A stretch of DNA of 9,899 nucleotides, from assembly GCA_947489825.1 (NCBI GenBank), contig CANLFL010000021.1, forward strand, positions 1 through 9,899, in the 5' to 3' direction. The stretch is from Candidatus Nanopelagicaceae bacterium (GTDB lineage: Bacteria; Actinomycetota; Actinomycetes; Nanopelagicales; Nanopelagicaceae). Numbering within the stretch: position 1 is the first letter of the stretch; each line of letters opens with the position of its first letter. The notes beneath the pieces are model-generated. The model was not told where the DNA came from. It worked only from the letters and a program-made list of their open reading frames with translations, and did no database searches. Of this stretch, positions 1 through 6,321 are shown in pieces. Made by a program: the position numbers and the translations under genes.

Positions 1-130
1 ATTTCTTCCCCCCGTACGTCGAAGTTATCCCAGCCTTCTTGCATGTAGCGCCAGCCTTGACGGCAGCAACAGCATTAAGTGGAACGGCAAACAAGGTAAT
101 CGCTACTAGGACTCCAACTACCTTCTTCAT
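1..130 (-). CDS. Small secreted protein, N-terminal fragment (cut by window edge)
   Basis: Only the first 43 codons are inside the window; the gene runs off the left edge. The N-terminus MKKVVGVLVAITLFAVPLNA is a clear Sec signal peptide (Lys-Lys, hydrophobic core, small residues), with likely cleavage after an Ala-Xaa-Ala site near residues 20-23 (AVAA). The mature part begins with AGATCKKAGITSTYGGKK. This looks like the first half of a Cys motif also seen in the gene at 1524 (Cys, about 17 residues, Cys, then a Gly-Lys-Trp-type ending). The ATG at 128-130 is preceded by TACTCT and exactly six bases, fitting a leaderless start; the AAGGG touching the ATG is too close to act as a Shine-Dalgarno sequence. 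Function is unknown; a cell-surface or periplasmic role is inferred only from the signal peptide. If the tRNA fragment at 589 is an attachment site, this gene lies inside the integrated element. Confidence 0.75.
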   Translation of the reverse strand, partial: MKKVVGVLVAITLFAVPLNAVAAVKAGATCKKAGITSTYGGKK

Positions 131-136
131 CCCTTA

Positions 137-142
137 AGAGTA
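137..142 (-). promoter_or_regulatory. -10 box TACTCT, leaderless promoter of the 1-130 gene
   Basis: On the minus strand TACTCT is followed by six bases (TAAGGG) and then ATG. With the usual spacing from a -10 box, transcription would start at or next to the A of the start codon. No convincing -35 is visible, as is common for actinobacterial TANNNT promoters. A second AT-rich hexamer (TATAAC, 144-149) lies just upstream and could give a 7-nt leader instead. Confidence 0.45.
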
Positions 143-417
143 AGTTATAGGACCCAACTTGTTAAGGAATTAAGTGGTCACTCCTGCCTTAAGAAACCAG
201 TTCTGAGCACATAGCGCGAAAAGCCTTCGTATGCGCATCCACATCAGCTATCGCATTTCTCCCACGCCATATATGCACAGTAACGTTTTTTGAGTCATAC
301 GCCTACCCCCCCTGTCTTTCCCGTCAATCTCTCCCCGATTTAGCCGGATTCGAACCGTCTAAGGCTGATTCAAAACGATCTAGAACTTTTCGGGAGATAT
401 ATATACAGGGAGCGTCA

Positions 418-447
418 GGGGTGTACGGGGGCTACAAAAAACACCCC
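418..447. repeat. Inverted repeat GGGGTGT / ACACCCC
   Basis: GGGGTGT at 418-424 is the exact reverse complement of ACACCCC at 441-447, with a 16-base loop. A competing pairing uses GGGGG (427-431) with CCCCC (444-448). No T-run follows on either strand, so I do not call it a terminator. It may be a structural or protein-binding element at the end of an integrated element. Confidence 0.4.
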
Positions 448-450
448 CAC

Positions 451-471
451 TTTGCTTTCATTTTGCTTTCA
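451..471. repeat. Tandem 10-bp direct repeat TTTGCTTTCA
   Basis: Two perfect copies, 451-460 and 462-471, are separated by one T, giving an 11-bp period close to one helical turn. Paired short direct repeats about 120 bp from a tRNA-derived core are typical of arm-type integrase sites. That role is inferred from position only. Confidence 0.5.
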
Positions 472-563
472 ACGGTACAGATAGCACAAGACATAGTGAG
501 AACCGACAGGGATACTTTTACGCTCAATAGAGACAAAAGAACGAAGAACTAGAACCTTAGAGA

Positions 564-581
564 TACGCTTAGACAAGCGTA
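564..581. repeat. Perfect hairpin TACGCTT-AGAC-AAGCGTA
   Basis: A seven-base-pair perfect stem (564-570 with 575-581) has a four-base loop and ends seven bases before the tRNA-derived sequence begins. No T-run follows. It may be a binding or structural site beside the crossover point, or chance. Confidence 0.4.
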
Positions 582-588
582 AAGGGAA

Positions 589-631
589 ACTACGGATCAG
601 AAGGTTAGGGGTTCGAATCCCTTCGCGCGCA
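589..631 (+). other. Orphan 3' half of tRNA-Arg(ACG): candidate attachment-site scar
   Basis: From 589 the sequence reads as the 3' half of a tRNA. The anticodon loop CTACGGA (590-596, anticodon ACG at 592-594) is followed by the 3' anticodon strand TCAGA (597-601), a variable region (602-606), a T stem AGGGG/CCCTT around the loop TTCGAAT (607-623), the 3' acceptor strand CGCGCGC (624-630) and discriminator A (631); CCA is not encoded. The 5' half is missing: the bases before the loop (GGAAA) cannot pair with TCAGA, and no GCGCGCG or D arm lies upstream. A break exactly at the anticodon loop is the signature of integration by a tyrosine recombinase into a tRNA gene. By that mechanism the element lies on the 5' side of the fragment, so the intact tRNA should be left of this window. 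The fragment itself should not make a tRNA. Confidence 0.75.
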
Positions 632-756
632 CGAGTTAAGCCTTTAGTGCCTTTCACACCAAGGACTATTCGTTTTTGCCAACAAAATCCACAACTACCT
701 TTAGTCAGATCCGGTATGGAGTTAAGTAACCGTACGCAGTAGGTTATCTCAGGATA

Positions 757-770
757 AGCAGTTAAAGCTT
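757..770. repeat. 14-bp direct repeat, copy 1
   Basis: AGCAGTTAAAGCTT occurs here, ending three bases before the stop codon of the 774-1397 gene, and again at 1467-1480 in the same orientation beyond the start of that gene. The match is exact over 14 bases and stops abruptly on both sides. Confidence 0.6.
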
Positions 771-773
771 TCG

Positions 774-1397
774 CTACTTCTTCTTATACCCCACAGGGCA
801 TTTTGGATTCACAGCGGTAACCTTTTTGGTGACTTTACCTTTGGTGCACGTGATTGTTTTCTTTACTTGCGCAACAGGTGGCTTTGCTTGCTGAGACGCT
901 GATGGGCTCGCTGGTGAAGGAGCAACTACCTTAGGAGGAGTTGGCTTTACAGTTACAAAAGTGACCGTTGACTTTCCGCAGATTTCTGTAGTTCCGCCCC
1001 CAAGAGTTTTTAGAGTACAGAGAGTAATTGGATAACTTCCTGGACCGGTGAAGTTAAGGAAGGACATAAAACTCATCTTTCCTGGTAGGACTCCAGAGGT
1101 GGAATTCTTGACACCCACCTTAATGTTAAACACGGGGAAAGGTGCACCAGATGGGTCTCTCATTGAATACCCAACATAGTAGAAATCAGAGCCTGACTTA
1201 TTTACATAACTCACTTCGAGGAATGCGTTTGTCGATTCTTCCAATGATTGCGGAGCATAGACCTGATCCGGCCAAGTGAATTCGACTCCCTCAACAGTAA
1301 GAGTTTGAGTAGCCTGTGCGGAAGTTGCCTGGATCCCACTGACCACCATAAGAATTGCCGTAAGTAGTGATGGCAATATAAATCGTGAGTTTTTCAT
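774..1397 (-). CDS. Secreted protein with C-terminal CPxGYKKK tail, function unknown
   Basis: This is a 207-residue protein that I cannot assign to a named family. Residues 1-29 are a signal peptide (MKNSRF, hydrophobic stretch, ending Ala-Gln-Ala). Residues about 30-145 are rich in beta-forming stretches and aromatic residues and include two cysteines; this could be a small beta-sandwich domain. A Pro/Ala/Ser-rich linker of about 30 residues follows, then a basic tail with ITCTKGK, TKKVTAV and CPVGYKKK carrying two cysteines. The layout suggests an exported protein whose tail contacts the cell envelope; that is inference. An in-frame GTG lies six codons upstream (1413-1415), but the ATG at 1395-1397 gives a better signal peptide and has TATCCT exactly six bases before it. 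The gene is divergent from the secreted-protein gene at 1524 and is bracketed by a 14-bp direct repeat. Confidence 0.8.
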   Translation of the reverse strand: MKNSRFILPSLLTAILMVVSGIQATSAQATQTLTVEGVEFTWPDQVYAPQSLEESTNAFLEVSYVNKSGSDFYYVGYSMRDPSGAPFPVFNIKVGVKNSTSGVLPGKMSFMSFLNFTGPGSYPITLCTLKTLGGGTTEICGKSTVTFVTVKPTPPKVVAPSPASPSASQQAKPPVAQVKKTITCTKGKVTKKVTAVNPKCPVGYKKK

Positions 1398-1403
1398 GGT
1401 GTA

Positions 1404-1409
1404 AGGATA
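1404..1409 (-). promoter_or_regulatory. -10 box TATCCT, leaderless promoter of the 774-1397 gene
   Basis: TATCCT on the minus strand is followed by six bases (TACACC) and the ATG at 1397. No Shine-Dalgarno sequence is present. Transcription would start on the A of the start codon. This spacing is also what argues for the ATG over the upstream GTG. Confidence 0.55.
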
Positions 1410-1466
1410 AATCACCGAGGCGGCCTAATATCGATGTTGACTAGTCAAACTCCGCGACAATGACTT

Positions 1467-1480
1467 AGCAGTTAAAGCTT
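1467..1480. repeat. 14-bp direct repeat, copy 2
   Basis: Second exact copy of AGCAGTTAAAGCTT, 710 bp from the first. It lies between the divergent starts at 1397 and 1524, about 43 bases upstream of the latter. Confidence 0.6.
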
Positions 1481-1511
1481 CTATGAGATTCTCAGATTCA
1501 CCCCAGTATGA

Positions 1512-1517
1512 AACAAT
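1512..1517 (+). promoter_or_regulatory. Possible -10 box AACAAT for the 1524 gene
   Basis: AACAAT is followed by six bases (GAGAAG) and the ATG at 1524. It lacks the leading T of TANNNT, so it is the weakest of the five start regions. TATGAA at 1508-1513 is an alternative that would give a four-base leader. GAGAAG abuts the ATG and is too close to be a normal ribosome-binding site. Confidence 0.3.
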
Positions 1518-1523
1518 GAGAAG

Positions 1524-2507
1524 ATGAAAATCCGCTTGATTGTGGCCTCAGCTCTAACTCTCATTGCCGCACTGCTTCCAGCATCATCGCAAGCCGCCGA
1601 TGATCGATTCTTCCAATATGGCCCCTCTGATGTGATCAATCCAGATGGACTTAATGCGTATTTTGATATTACGAGCGTACAAGTTGCACTTACATCGAAC
1701 GGATACATCCAATTTTATATAAAAATTCTTCCAGGAGTTGATCCTAAGAAATTTACTGGTGAGGCATATGTGGGTATTTTAATCAACACAGATGGCAAAC
1801 CAGGAGACGATTATGCTTTCACAAGTGTTGACATATCTTACTATGGAAGCTCAAGGTCTACACTAAAAGTTTTTGACATCAGAACCGAGCAAACATCAGA
1901 GGTAAGTAATTGTGATGGAACGACTTGGATTACTTCTACTAATGATGCGGTAGGTTTTGAAATAAGAGCCTCCTGCATAAAAGCTCCAATAAGTGCCGAA
2001 ATTACCGGGTTTGCCAATGACGGAGTCGTGAGAGACTACTCTCCAGAGTTTGGCGAGGTATTTAAAATAAAGACAAATTATCTGTCTACAAAAGTCTGTA
2101 GTGCGAAGAATAAGGATGCAAAATTTGTCTTTAACAGGATCCAATACGTTTGTAACCAGAAAAACGGGAAATGGATCTGGGTTGATTTTGCTCCGATTGC
2201 TGCCGCAAAATCAAAGTATCTGACTGAAAAAGCATTCTATCTGTGCGGATTAAACACGAAAACCTTGGGTGCTGAACTCACCGACAAGGGAAAAACTCTC
2301 GCACTCGATCATGTCTTCAAGTTCTTTGTTTCAGATGCCGAGTTTGCTTGTGTTACATCAAAAATTGGGATGCCTTCATCTGTGAGGTCTAAGATGAGTA
2401 TGACGCGAGCGTTAGACGGAATTCAAAGTGCCAAGTTTGGAAAGATATCTGCTGACTGGAGCTATCACCCAGATGATGGCCTCACAGTCACCTTTACCTA
2501 CAACTAG
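1524..2507 (+). CDS. Secreted protein with Cys-Cys-GKW motif, function unknown
   Basis: This is a 327-residue exported protein. Residues 1-24 are a signal peptide ending Ser-Gln-Ala, followed by ADDRFFQYGP. Residues about 30-185 look like an all-beta domain, with alternating hydrophobic and aromatic residues (FDITSVQVAL, YIQFYIKILP) and an Asp/Gly-rich turn (NTDGKPGDDYAF). The similarity to secreted beta-sandwich or carbohydrate-binding-like domains is by appearance only. Residues about 190-222 form a compact motif: Cys, about 17 residues, Cys, then NGKWIWV. It resembles the start of the mature protein encoded at 1-130. The C-terminal third contains two more cysteines and no membrane anchor. 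The gene ends in CTAG, where its TAG overlaps the TAG of the convergent gene at 2504. A surface or periplasmic role is likely; the function cannot be read from the sequence. Confidence 0.8.
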   Translation: MKIRLIVASALTLIAALLPASSQAADDRFFQYGPSDVINPDGLNAYFDITSVQVALTSNGYIQFYIKILPGVDPKKFTGEAYVGILINTDGKPGDDYAFTSVDISYYGSSRSTLKVFDIRTEQTSEVSNCDGTTWITSTNDAVGFEIRASCIKAPISAEITGFANDGVVRDYSPEFGEVFKIKTNYLSTKVCSAKNKDAKFVFNRIQYVCNQKNGKWIWVDFAPIAAAKSKYLTEKAFYLCGLNTKTLGAELTDKGKTLALDHVFKFFVSDAEFACVTSKIGMPSSVRSKMSMTRALDGIQSAKFGKISADWSYHPDDGLTVTFTYN

Positions 2508-2827
2508 AGCAGCGGGCGCACTTCAACTTTTCGGTTGCAAGCCTTAGATCCTTCGCGAGCTAACGCCATCGCTTCATCGTGGTCTGCTGCATTGATAATC
2601 CAGAAACCACTTTGGAACTCGTCGTTATCAACATATGAACCATCCTGAGTAATTCCCACACCAGCGCGATTATCAACAAGCTTGGCACTCTTTGGAGAGT
2701 CAACGCCACATGCGAAGATCCAGTGCCCGTTGTTCTGCAGTTTTTCATTGAAGATATCAATGGCTGCCATCTCATCAGATGTTCCAGTTCGAGATGCCGC
2801 ATCGATTACTGAAAGTAGAAAACGCAT
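2504..2827 (-). CDS. YciI-like (YCII/DGPF-related) small protein
   Basis: This is a 107-residue cytoplasmic protein that resembles the YciI/DGPF family, a dimeric alpha/beta-barrel fold with mostly unknown reactions. The family look comes from the N-terminal strand MRFLLSVID, a helix with FNEKLQNNGHWIFACGV, the central GSYVDNDEFQSGFWIINA (position of the DGPF-type motif) and the closing VEVRPL strand. It is the last gene of the sulfation operon, 13 bp after the permease gene. The ATG at 2825-2827 was chosen because AGGAG lies six bases upstream; an in-frame GTG at 2846-2848 would overlap the permease gene and has no such site. It is the only gene of the operon with a gap and its own strong ribosome-binding site, so it may be a hitchhiker. 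No enzymatic function can be assigned. Confidence 0.75.
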   Translation of the reverse strand: MRFLLSVIDAASRTGTSDEMAAIDIFNEKLQNNGHWIFACGVDSPKSAKLVDNRAGVGITQDGSYVDNDEFQSGFWIINAADHDEAMALAREGSKACNRKVEVRPLL

Positions 2828-2833
2828 GGGTTG

Positions 2834-2838
2834 CTCCT
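2834..2838 (-). promoter_or_regulatory. Ribosome-binding site AGGAG of the YciI-like gene
   Basis: AGGAG on the minus strand is separated by six bases (CAACCC) from the ATG at 2827. It fixes the start codon and contrasts with the leaderless first genes of the transcription units. Confidence 0.7.
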
Positions 2839-2840
2839 GA

Positions 2841-3596
2841 CTATGCACGTATAATTGATACTGCGTTGAGAATAATAATAGCTACTGCGACGACGATACC
2901 AAGTTGCTTAGCCGGAAGAATTCCAACGAGCTTTGCCGCAAAAGGTGCTGCGATCGTTCCGCCGAGAGCTAAACCGCCGACAATGGCCCAATCAATATCG
3001 ATACGACCGATCTGCGCAAGAAAGCCAACAGAGGCGGCGACCGCAACTACGAATTCGGCGGCACTCACTGTTCCGATTACTTTGCGTGGGTCAGTCGATG
3101 TTGTTGAGATAAGCGTTGGAGTAACTATTGGACCCCAACCGCCACCACCAGATGCGTCAACGAATCCACCCGTAAATCCGAGGTAACTTAAAAAATTGGG
3201 ATTCTTAATCTCGATCATATTCACTTGGCCCTCTGTCTTAAAGACGTTGCGATAGAGCAACAAGAACCCAAGGAAGAGAAGAAGAGTTGAGATAAAGATC
3301 TTTGAACTCGAAAGATCAATAAAGGAGAGGAAGGTTGCTCCGAGGAACGCGCCGATTCCACCAGGGATTGCAAGACGCAGCAAGATTTTCTTATCAATGT
3401 TCTCTGCATGCCAATGTGAGGCACCGGATGCAAGAGTTGTGCCTATTTCGGCGAAGTGAACGGCAGCTGAAGCGACGGCTGCTGATGCGCCAAGAGTGAC
3501 AAGCAAAGTTGAACTGGTGAGGCCAAAGCCCATGCCTAGCGCACCATCAATGAGTTGAGCGATGGTTCCTACGAATGCAAAGAGAATCCAATTCAT
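2841..3596 (-). CDS. TauE/SafE-family (TSUP) membrane permease
   Basis: This is a 251-residue, strongly hydrophobic inner-membrane protein with about seven or eight predicted membrane segments. It shows the two related halves of the TauE/SafE (TSUP, formerly DUF81) family: an N-terminal G-x-x-A-Q-L-I-D-G-A-L-G-M-G-F-G (residues 10-25) and a central FTGGFVDASGGGGWGPIVTP (141-160). Family members move sulfite, sulfonates, sulfoacetate or sulfate, in either direction. The ATG overlaps the TGA of cysNC (ATGA, 3593-3596), so translation is probably coupled. Next to ATP sulfurylase and APS kinase, and with no sulfite-producing enzyme in the operon, sulfate uptake seems a more natural job than sulfite export. 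That is inference; the substrate cannot be read from the sequence. Confidence 0.9.
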   Translation of the reverse strand: MNWILFAFVGTIAQLIDGALGMGFGLTSSTLLVTLGASAAVASAAVHFAEIGTTLASGASHWHAENIDKKILLRLAIPGGIGAFLGATFLSFIDLSSSKIFISTLLLFLGFLLLYRNVFKTEGQVNMIEIKNPNFLSYLGFTGGFVDASGGGGWGPIVTPTLISTTSTDPRKVIGTVSAAEFVVAVAASVGFLAQIGRIDIDWAIVGGLALGGTIAAPFAAKLVGILPAKQLGIVVAVAIIILNAVSIIRA

Positions 3597-5416
3597 AGGA
3601 GAATCTTAAGGATCTTCTCAACACTCTCATCGATTGGCGCGGTGCCATCAATCACTAAATCTGGGTGTGATGGACGTTCATAATCTTGGCCAACACCGGT
3701 GAAGTTAGGAATTTCACCCGCGGCAGATTTCTTATAGAGACCTTTAGGGTCACGTGAACGACAAATCTCTACAGGTGTATCGATGAATATCTCAAGGAAT
3801 TCACCGTCTTCAAAAATGCTCTTAGCGCGCTGGCGATCAACTTCAAATGGGCTGACAAGTGCTGAGATCACAATGAGTCCTGAATCGACCATGAGCTTGG
3901 CAACTTCAGAGACGCGACGAACATTCTCGGCGCGATCTTCAGGAGTAAATCCAAGATCCATATTCAAGCCAAGACGTAAGTTATCGCCATCGAGAACGTA
4001 GGCGTGAGCACCTTGCGCAAAGAGACGCTTTTCTAGGGCGTTGGCAATTGTTGATTTTCCAGAACCTGAAAGACCAGTAAGCCAGACAACGCGAGCTTTT
4101 TGGTTCTTCTGAGCGCTGCGTTGGACTTTATCAACTTCGTAATCTTGATGAGTCACATTGGACGCACGACGTAATGAGTGGCGAATCATTCCTGCGCCGA
4201 CTGTCTTTAGCGTGAGGCGATCAACAAGAATAAAGTTTCCGAATTCACGATCATCGCTATATGGACGCATTACCAATGGAATATCGGAAGCGATCTCAAC
4301 ATCGCCAATTTCATTCATCTTCAAGGTATCTGAAGAAATGTGCTCACCAGTATTGACATCTATTTTGTGGCGGATCTTGGTGATAATTGCTGGAGTAGTT
4401 GATGGTCCACTAATCATTAGATATGAACGGCTATGAATCAATGGATCTTCATTGAGCCAGACCACATGTGCTGCAAAGCGATCTGCTGCTACAAGATCAT
4501 CCTTTGATACGGCGATGACATCACCGCGAGTTGCATCTACTTCAGGTGTAAGAACAAGAGTTACCGCGTCATCGGTATCGGCCTTCTTGATCTCATTTTC
4601 AAAGGTGACAATCGATGAGATAGTCGCCTTCTGATTACTTGGAAAGATGGTGACTTCTTCACCTTGCGAGAATGTGCCGCGACGTACTGTGCCAGATACT
4701 CCACGGAAGTTATCTGCGCGAGCAATCATTTGAATACGCATCAATCCGCTTGCTGTTGGATCTTTAGCTTTCTGCCAGCTTTGAATCGCATCTTGCAGAG
4801 TCTGTCCTGTGTACCAAGGCATCTGCGTACTTGGATAAACGACGTTATCTCCAGCAAGTGCGCTGCACGGAATTATGTGAATGTCCTTAACATCAAGGCG
4901 CTCTACTGCCCGCTGAATATCGGCGGAAATGGCATCGAAGACTTCTTGGCTGTAGCCCATCGCATCTAATTTATTGATAGCGATAATCACGCGAGAGACG
5001 CCCATGAGCGAACAGATAGTCAGATGGCGAAGTGTTTGCGTACGGACGCCTTTCATCGCATCGATCAGCACTAGCCCGATATCGGCGCGAGAGGCGGCGA
5101 CGACCATATTTCGTGTGTACTGCTCATGTCCTGGTGCATCGCTAATAATCAATCGCTTGCCATCAAGGAGTGACATGGAACGGTATGCAACATCGATGGT
5201 GATGCCCTGTTCGCGCTCTGCTTCAAGTCCATCTGTGAGCAAACTAAAGTCAATTTCACCTGCAGGAATTGTTGATCCGCTACGGCGCACCTTGCGAGCT
5301 GCTCCTATGGTGTCGTGCGGAATGCTGTCAGTCTCAACGAGAAGGCGACCAATGAGTGTGCTCTTACCATCGTCAACGCTTCCACATGTAAGAAGACGAA
5401 CAATTGCCCCGGCCAC
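3593..5416 (-). CDS. cysNC: CysN-CysC fusion: sulfate adenylyltransferase GTPase subunit / APS kinase
   Basis: This is a 607-residue bifunctional enzyme. The N-terminal part is the ATP sulfurylase GTPase: P-loop GSVDDGKST (12-20), switch I GITIDVAYR (71-79), DAPGHEQY (93-100) and NKLD (148-151), then elongation-factor-like beta-barrel domains to about residue 430. With CysD it makes adenosine 5'-phosphosulfate (APS) from ATP and sulfate, driven by GTP hydrolysis. The C-terminal part is an APS kinase: P-loop GLSGSGKST (448-456), DGDNLRLGLNMDLGF (476-490) and FTPEDRAENVRR. It phosphorylates APS to PAPS, the sulfate donor of sulfotransferases. All the motifs I looked for are intact. The start is GTG at 5414-5416, sharing one base with the cysD stop codon, with GAAGGG eight bases upstream. 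The same fusion occurs in NodQ and mycobacterial CysNC. Confidence 0.96.
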   Translation of the reverse strand: MAGAIVRLLTCGSVDDGKSTLIGRLLVETDSIPHDTIGAARKVRRSGSTIPAGEIDFSLLTDGLEAEREQGITIDVAYRSMSLLDGKRLIISDAPGHEQYTRNMVVAASRADIGLVLIDAMKGVRTQTLRHLTICSLMGVSRVIIAINKLDAMGYSQEVFDAISADIQRAVERLDVKDIHIIPCSALAGDNVVYPSTQMPWYTGQTLQDAIQSWQKAKDPTASGLMRIQMIARADNFRGVSGTVRRGTFSQGEEVTIFPSNQKATISSIVTFENEIKKADTDDAVTLVLTPEVDATRGDVIAVSKDDLVAADRFAAHVVWLNEDPLIHSRSYLMISGPSTTPAIITKIRHKIDVNTGEHISSDTLKMNEIGDVEIASDIPLVMRPYSDDREFGNFILVDRLTLKTVGAGMIRHSLRRASNVTHQDYEVDKVQRSAQKNQKARVVWLTGLSGSGKSTIANALEKRLFAQGAHAYVLDGDNLRLGLNMDLGFTPEDRAENVRRVSEVAKLMVDSGLIVISALVSPFEVDRQRAKSIFEDGEFLEIFIDTPVEICRSRDPKGLYKKSAAGEIPNFTGVGQDYERPSHPDLVIDGTAPIDESVEKILKILL

Positions 5417-6321
5417 TAGAAGTACCCTTCAGTCTTTTTCTTCTCCATGGAGTCTTCATTATCTCCATCGATCAGACGCGTAGCGCGTTCGCTAAGTTTG
5501 ACGTGTAGCACCTCTTCAACAACTTCTTCAATTGTTGTCGCAGTTGATTCAACCGCTGCTGTAAGTGGATAGCAACCAAGGGTGCGGAAGCGAACCACCT
5601 TCATAAATGGCGTTTCACCATCTCGAAGCTGGAAGCGATCATCATCGACCATAATCATCTGATCACCGCGTTGCACCATGGGGCGCTCCTGCGCGAAATA
5701 CAGTGGGTTAACTTCAATGCGCTCTTGCAAGATGTAATGCCAGATATCGGCTTCGGTCCAATCAGAGATTGGAAATACGCGCATAGTTTGTTCTGGTGCA
5801 AGACGAGTGTTGTAGGTACGCCATAGCTCTGGGCGTTGTTCGCGTGGGTTCCAACGATGTCCCGGATCGCGCACGCTAAAGATGCGTTCTTTGGCACGGC
5901 TCTTCTCTTCATCACGGCGAGATCCACCGATTGCAGCATCAAAGCCATGCATATCAAGTGCCTGGCGCAGCGCCACCGTCTTCATTACACGTGTGTATTC
6001 AGAGGCGTTGGTATTGAAGGGATTGATGTTGGCTGCAACGCCTTCTTGGTTGGTATGAACGATTAGCTGTGATTTCGTGTCGGCAATGATTCGATCGCGG
6101 AAGGAGATCATCTCCTTGAACTTCCATGTTGTATCAACGTGCAAAAGAGGGAATGGGATAGGAGAGGGATAGAAAGCTTTGCGAGCAAGGTGTAATAAGA
6201 CTGATGAATCTTTGCCTATGGAGTACATCATTACTGGCTTCTTAAAACCAGCGGCGGTCTCGCGCAGAATCTCTATCGATTCGTTCTCAAGTTCCTTAAG
6301 GATTGCCGAAATCTTGCTCAT
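5416..6321 (-). CDS. cysD: CysD, sulfate adenylyltransferase subunit 2
   Basis: This 301-residue protein has the normal length for CysD. It carries the PP-loop SIGKDSS (34-40) of the PAPS-reductase/N-type ATP pyrophosphatase fold, the [18 protein letters not shown] block (from about residue 132) typical of ATP sulfurylase small subunits, and the conserved [10 protein letters not shown] segment near the C-terminus. It catalyses the adenylyl transfer from ATP to sulfate; the GTPase partner CysN is encoded immediately downstream. It is distinguished from CysH-type reductases, which share the fold, by the CysD-specific Arg/Lys-rich block and by its CysN neighbour. The ATG overlaps the sulfotransferase TGA (ATGA at 6318-6321), and its TAG shares one base with the cysNC GTG. 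These couplings suggest balanced production of the enzyme complex. Confidence 0.96.
   Translation of the reverse strand: MSKISAILKELENESIEILRETAAGFKKPVMMYSIGKDSSVLLHLARKAFYPSPIPFPLLHVDTTWKFKEMISFRDRIIADTKSQLIVHTNQEGVAANINPFNTNASEYTRVMKTVALRQALDMHGFDAAIGGSRRDEEKSRAKERIFSVRDPGHRWNPREQRPELWRTYNTRLAPEQTMRVFPISDWTEADIWHYILQERIEVNPLYFAQERPMVQRGDQMIMVDDDRFQLRDGETPFMKVVRFRTLGCYPLTAAVESTATTIEEVVEEVLHVKLSERATRLIDGDNEDSMEKKKTEGYF
5425..5430 (-). promoter_or_regulatory. Ribosome-binding site GAAGGG of cysNC
   Basis: GAAGGG on the minus strand lies eight bases before the GTG start at 5416, inside the end of cysD. It supports the GTG start, which has no nearby ATG alternative in frame. Confidence 0.6.

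Larger units (their letters stand above)
131..588. other. Gene-free stretch, probably the end of an integrated element
   Basis: No convincing coding sequence is present. It holds tandem 10-bp repeats (451-471), a GGGGTGT/ACACCCC inverted repeat (418-447), a short perfect hairpin (564-581), and a G/C-run-rich patch (305-450) unlike the neighbouring genes. Repeats next to an orphan tRNA 3' half are what an attachment-site region of a tyrosine-recombinase element would look like, but no integrase is visible here. The stretch from 632 to 773, beyond the tRNA fragment, holds no gene either, only the first copy of a 14-bp repeat. Confidence 0.45.

Noticed and set aside
192..302. 37-codon open frame on the minus strand ending in a plausible-looking helix (AIADVDAHTKAF)
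   Set aside because: It has stops at both ends, no ATG, no recognisable family and only an internal GTG. It could be a relic of a gene end, but the evidence is too thin for a pseudogene call.
340..362. T-arm-like sequence GGTTCGAATCC on the minus strand, suggesting another tRNA
   Set aside because: The stem has a mismatch and no anticodon arm, D arm or acceptor pairing lies around it.
418..448. G/C-rich inverted repeat as an intrinsic terminator
   Set aside because: No T-run follows the stem on either strand, and no gene ends just before it within the window.
469..657. 62-codon open frame on the minus strand containing AREGIRTPNLLIRS
   Set aside because: This peptide is the antisense translation of a tRNA 3' half and is a well-known annotation artefact. 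The DNA is explained by the tRNA-Arg fragment at 589-631.
744..757. TTATC-TCAG-GATAA hairpin as terminator of the 774-1397 gene
   Set aside because: A five-base AT-rich stem without a downstream T-run on the minus strand is too weak.
757..1480. The 14-bp repeat as an integron attC-like cassette boundary
   Set aside because: The GTTAAAG core does not fit GTTRRRY, the copies lack the imperfect inverted repeat of attC, and no integron integrase is visible.
3783..5483. Several open frames antisense to cysNC and cysD (for example 4974-5483 on the plus strand)
   Set aside because: They are shadows of strongly conserved genes, show no family-like features and have no start signals.
2504..6321. Reading cysD/cysNC plus the permease as part of assimilatory sulfate reduction
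   Set aside because: No cysH, cysI or related reductase gene is in the operon, and its first gene is a sulfotransferase. The possibility stays open for the unseen genome.
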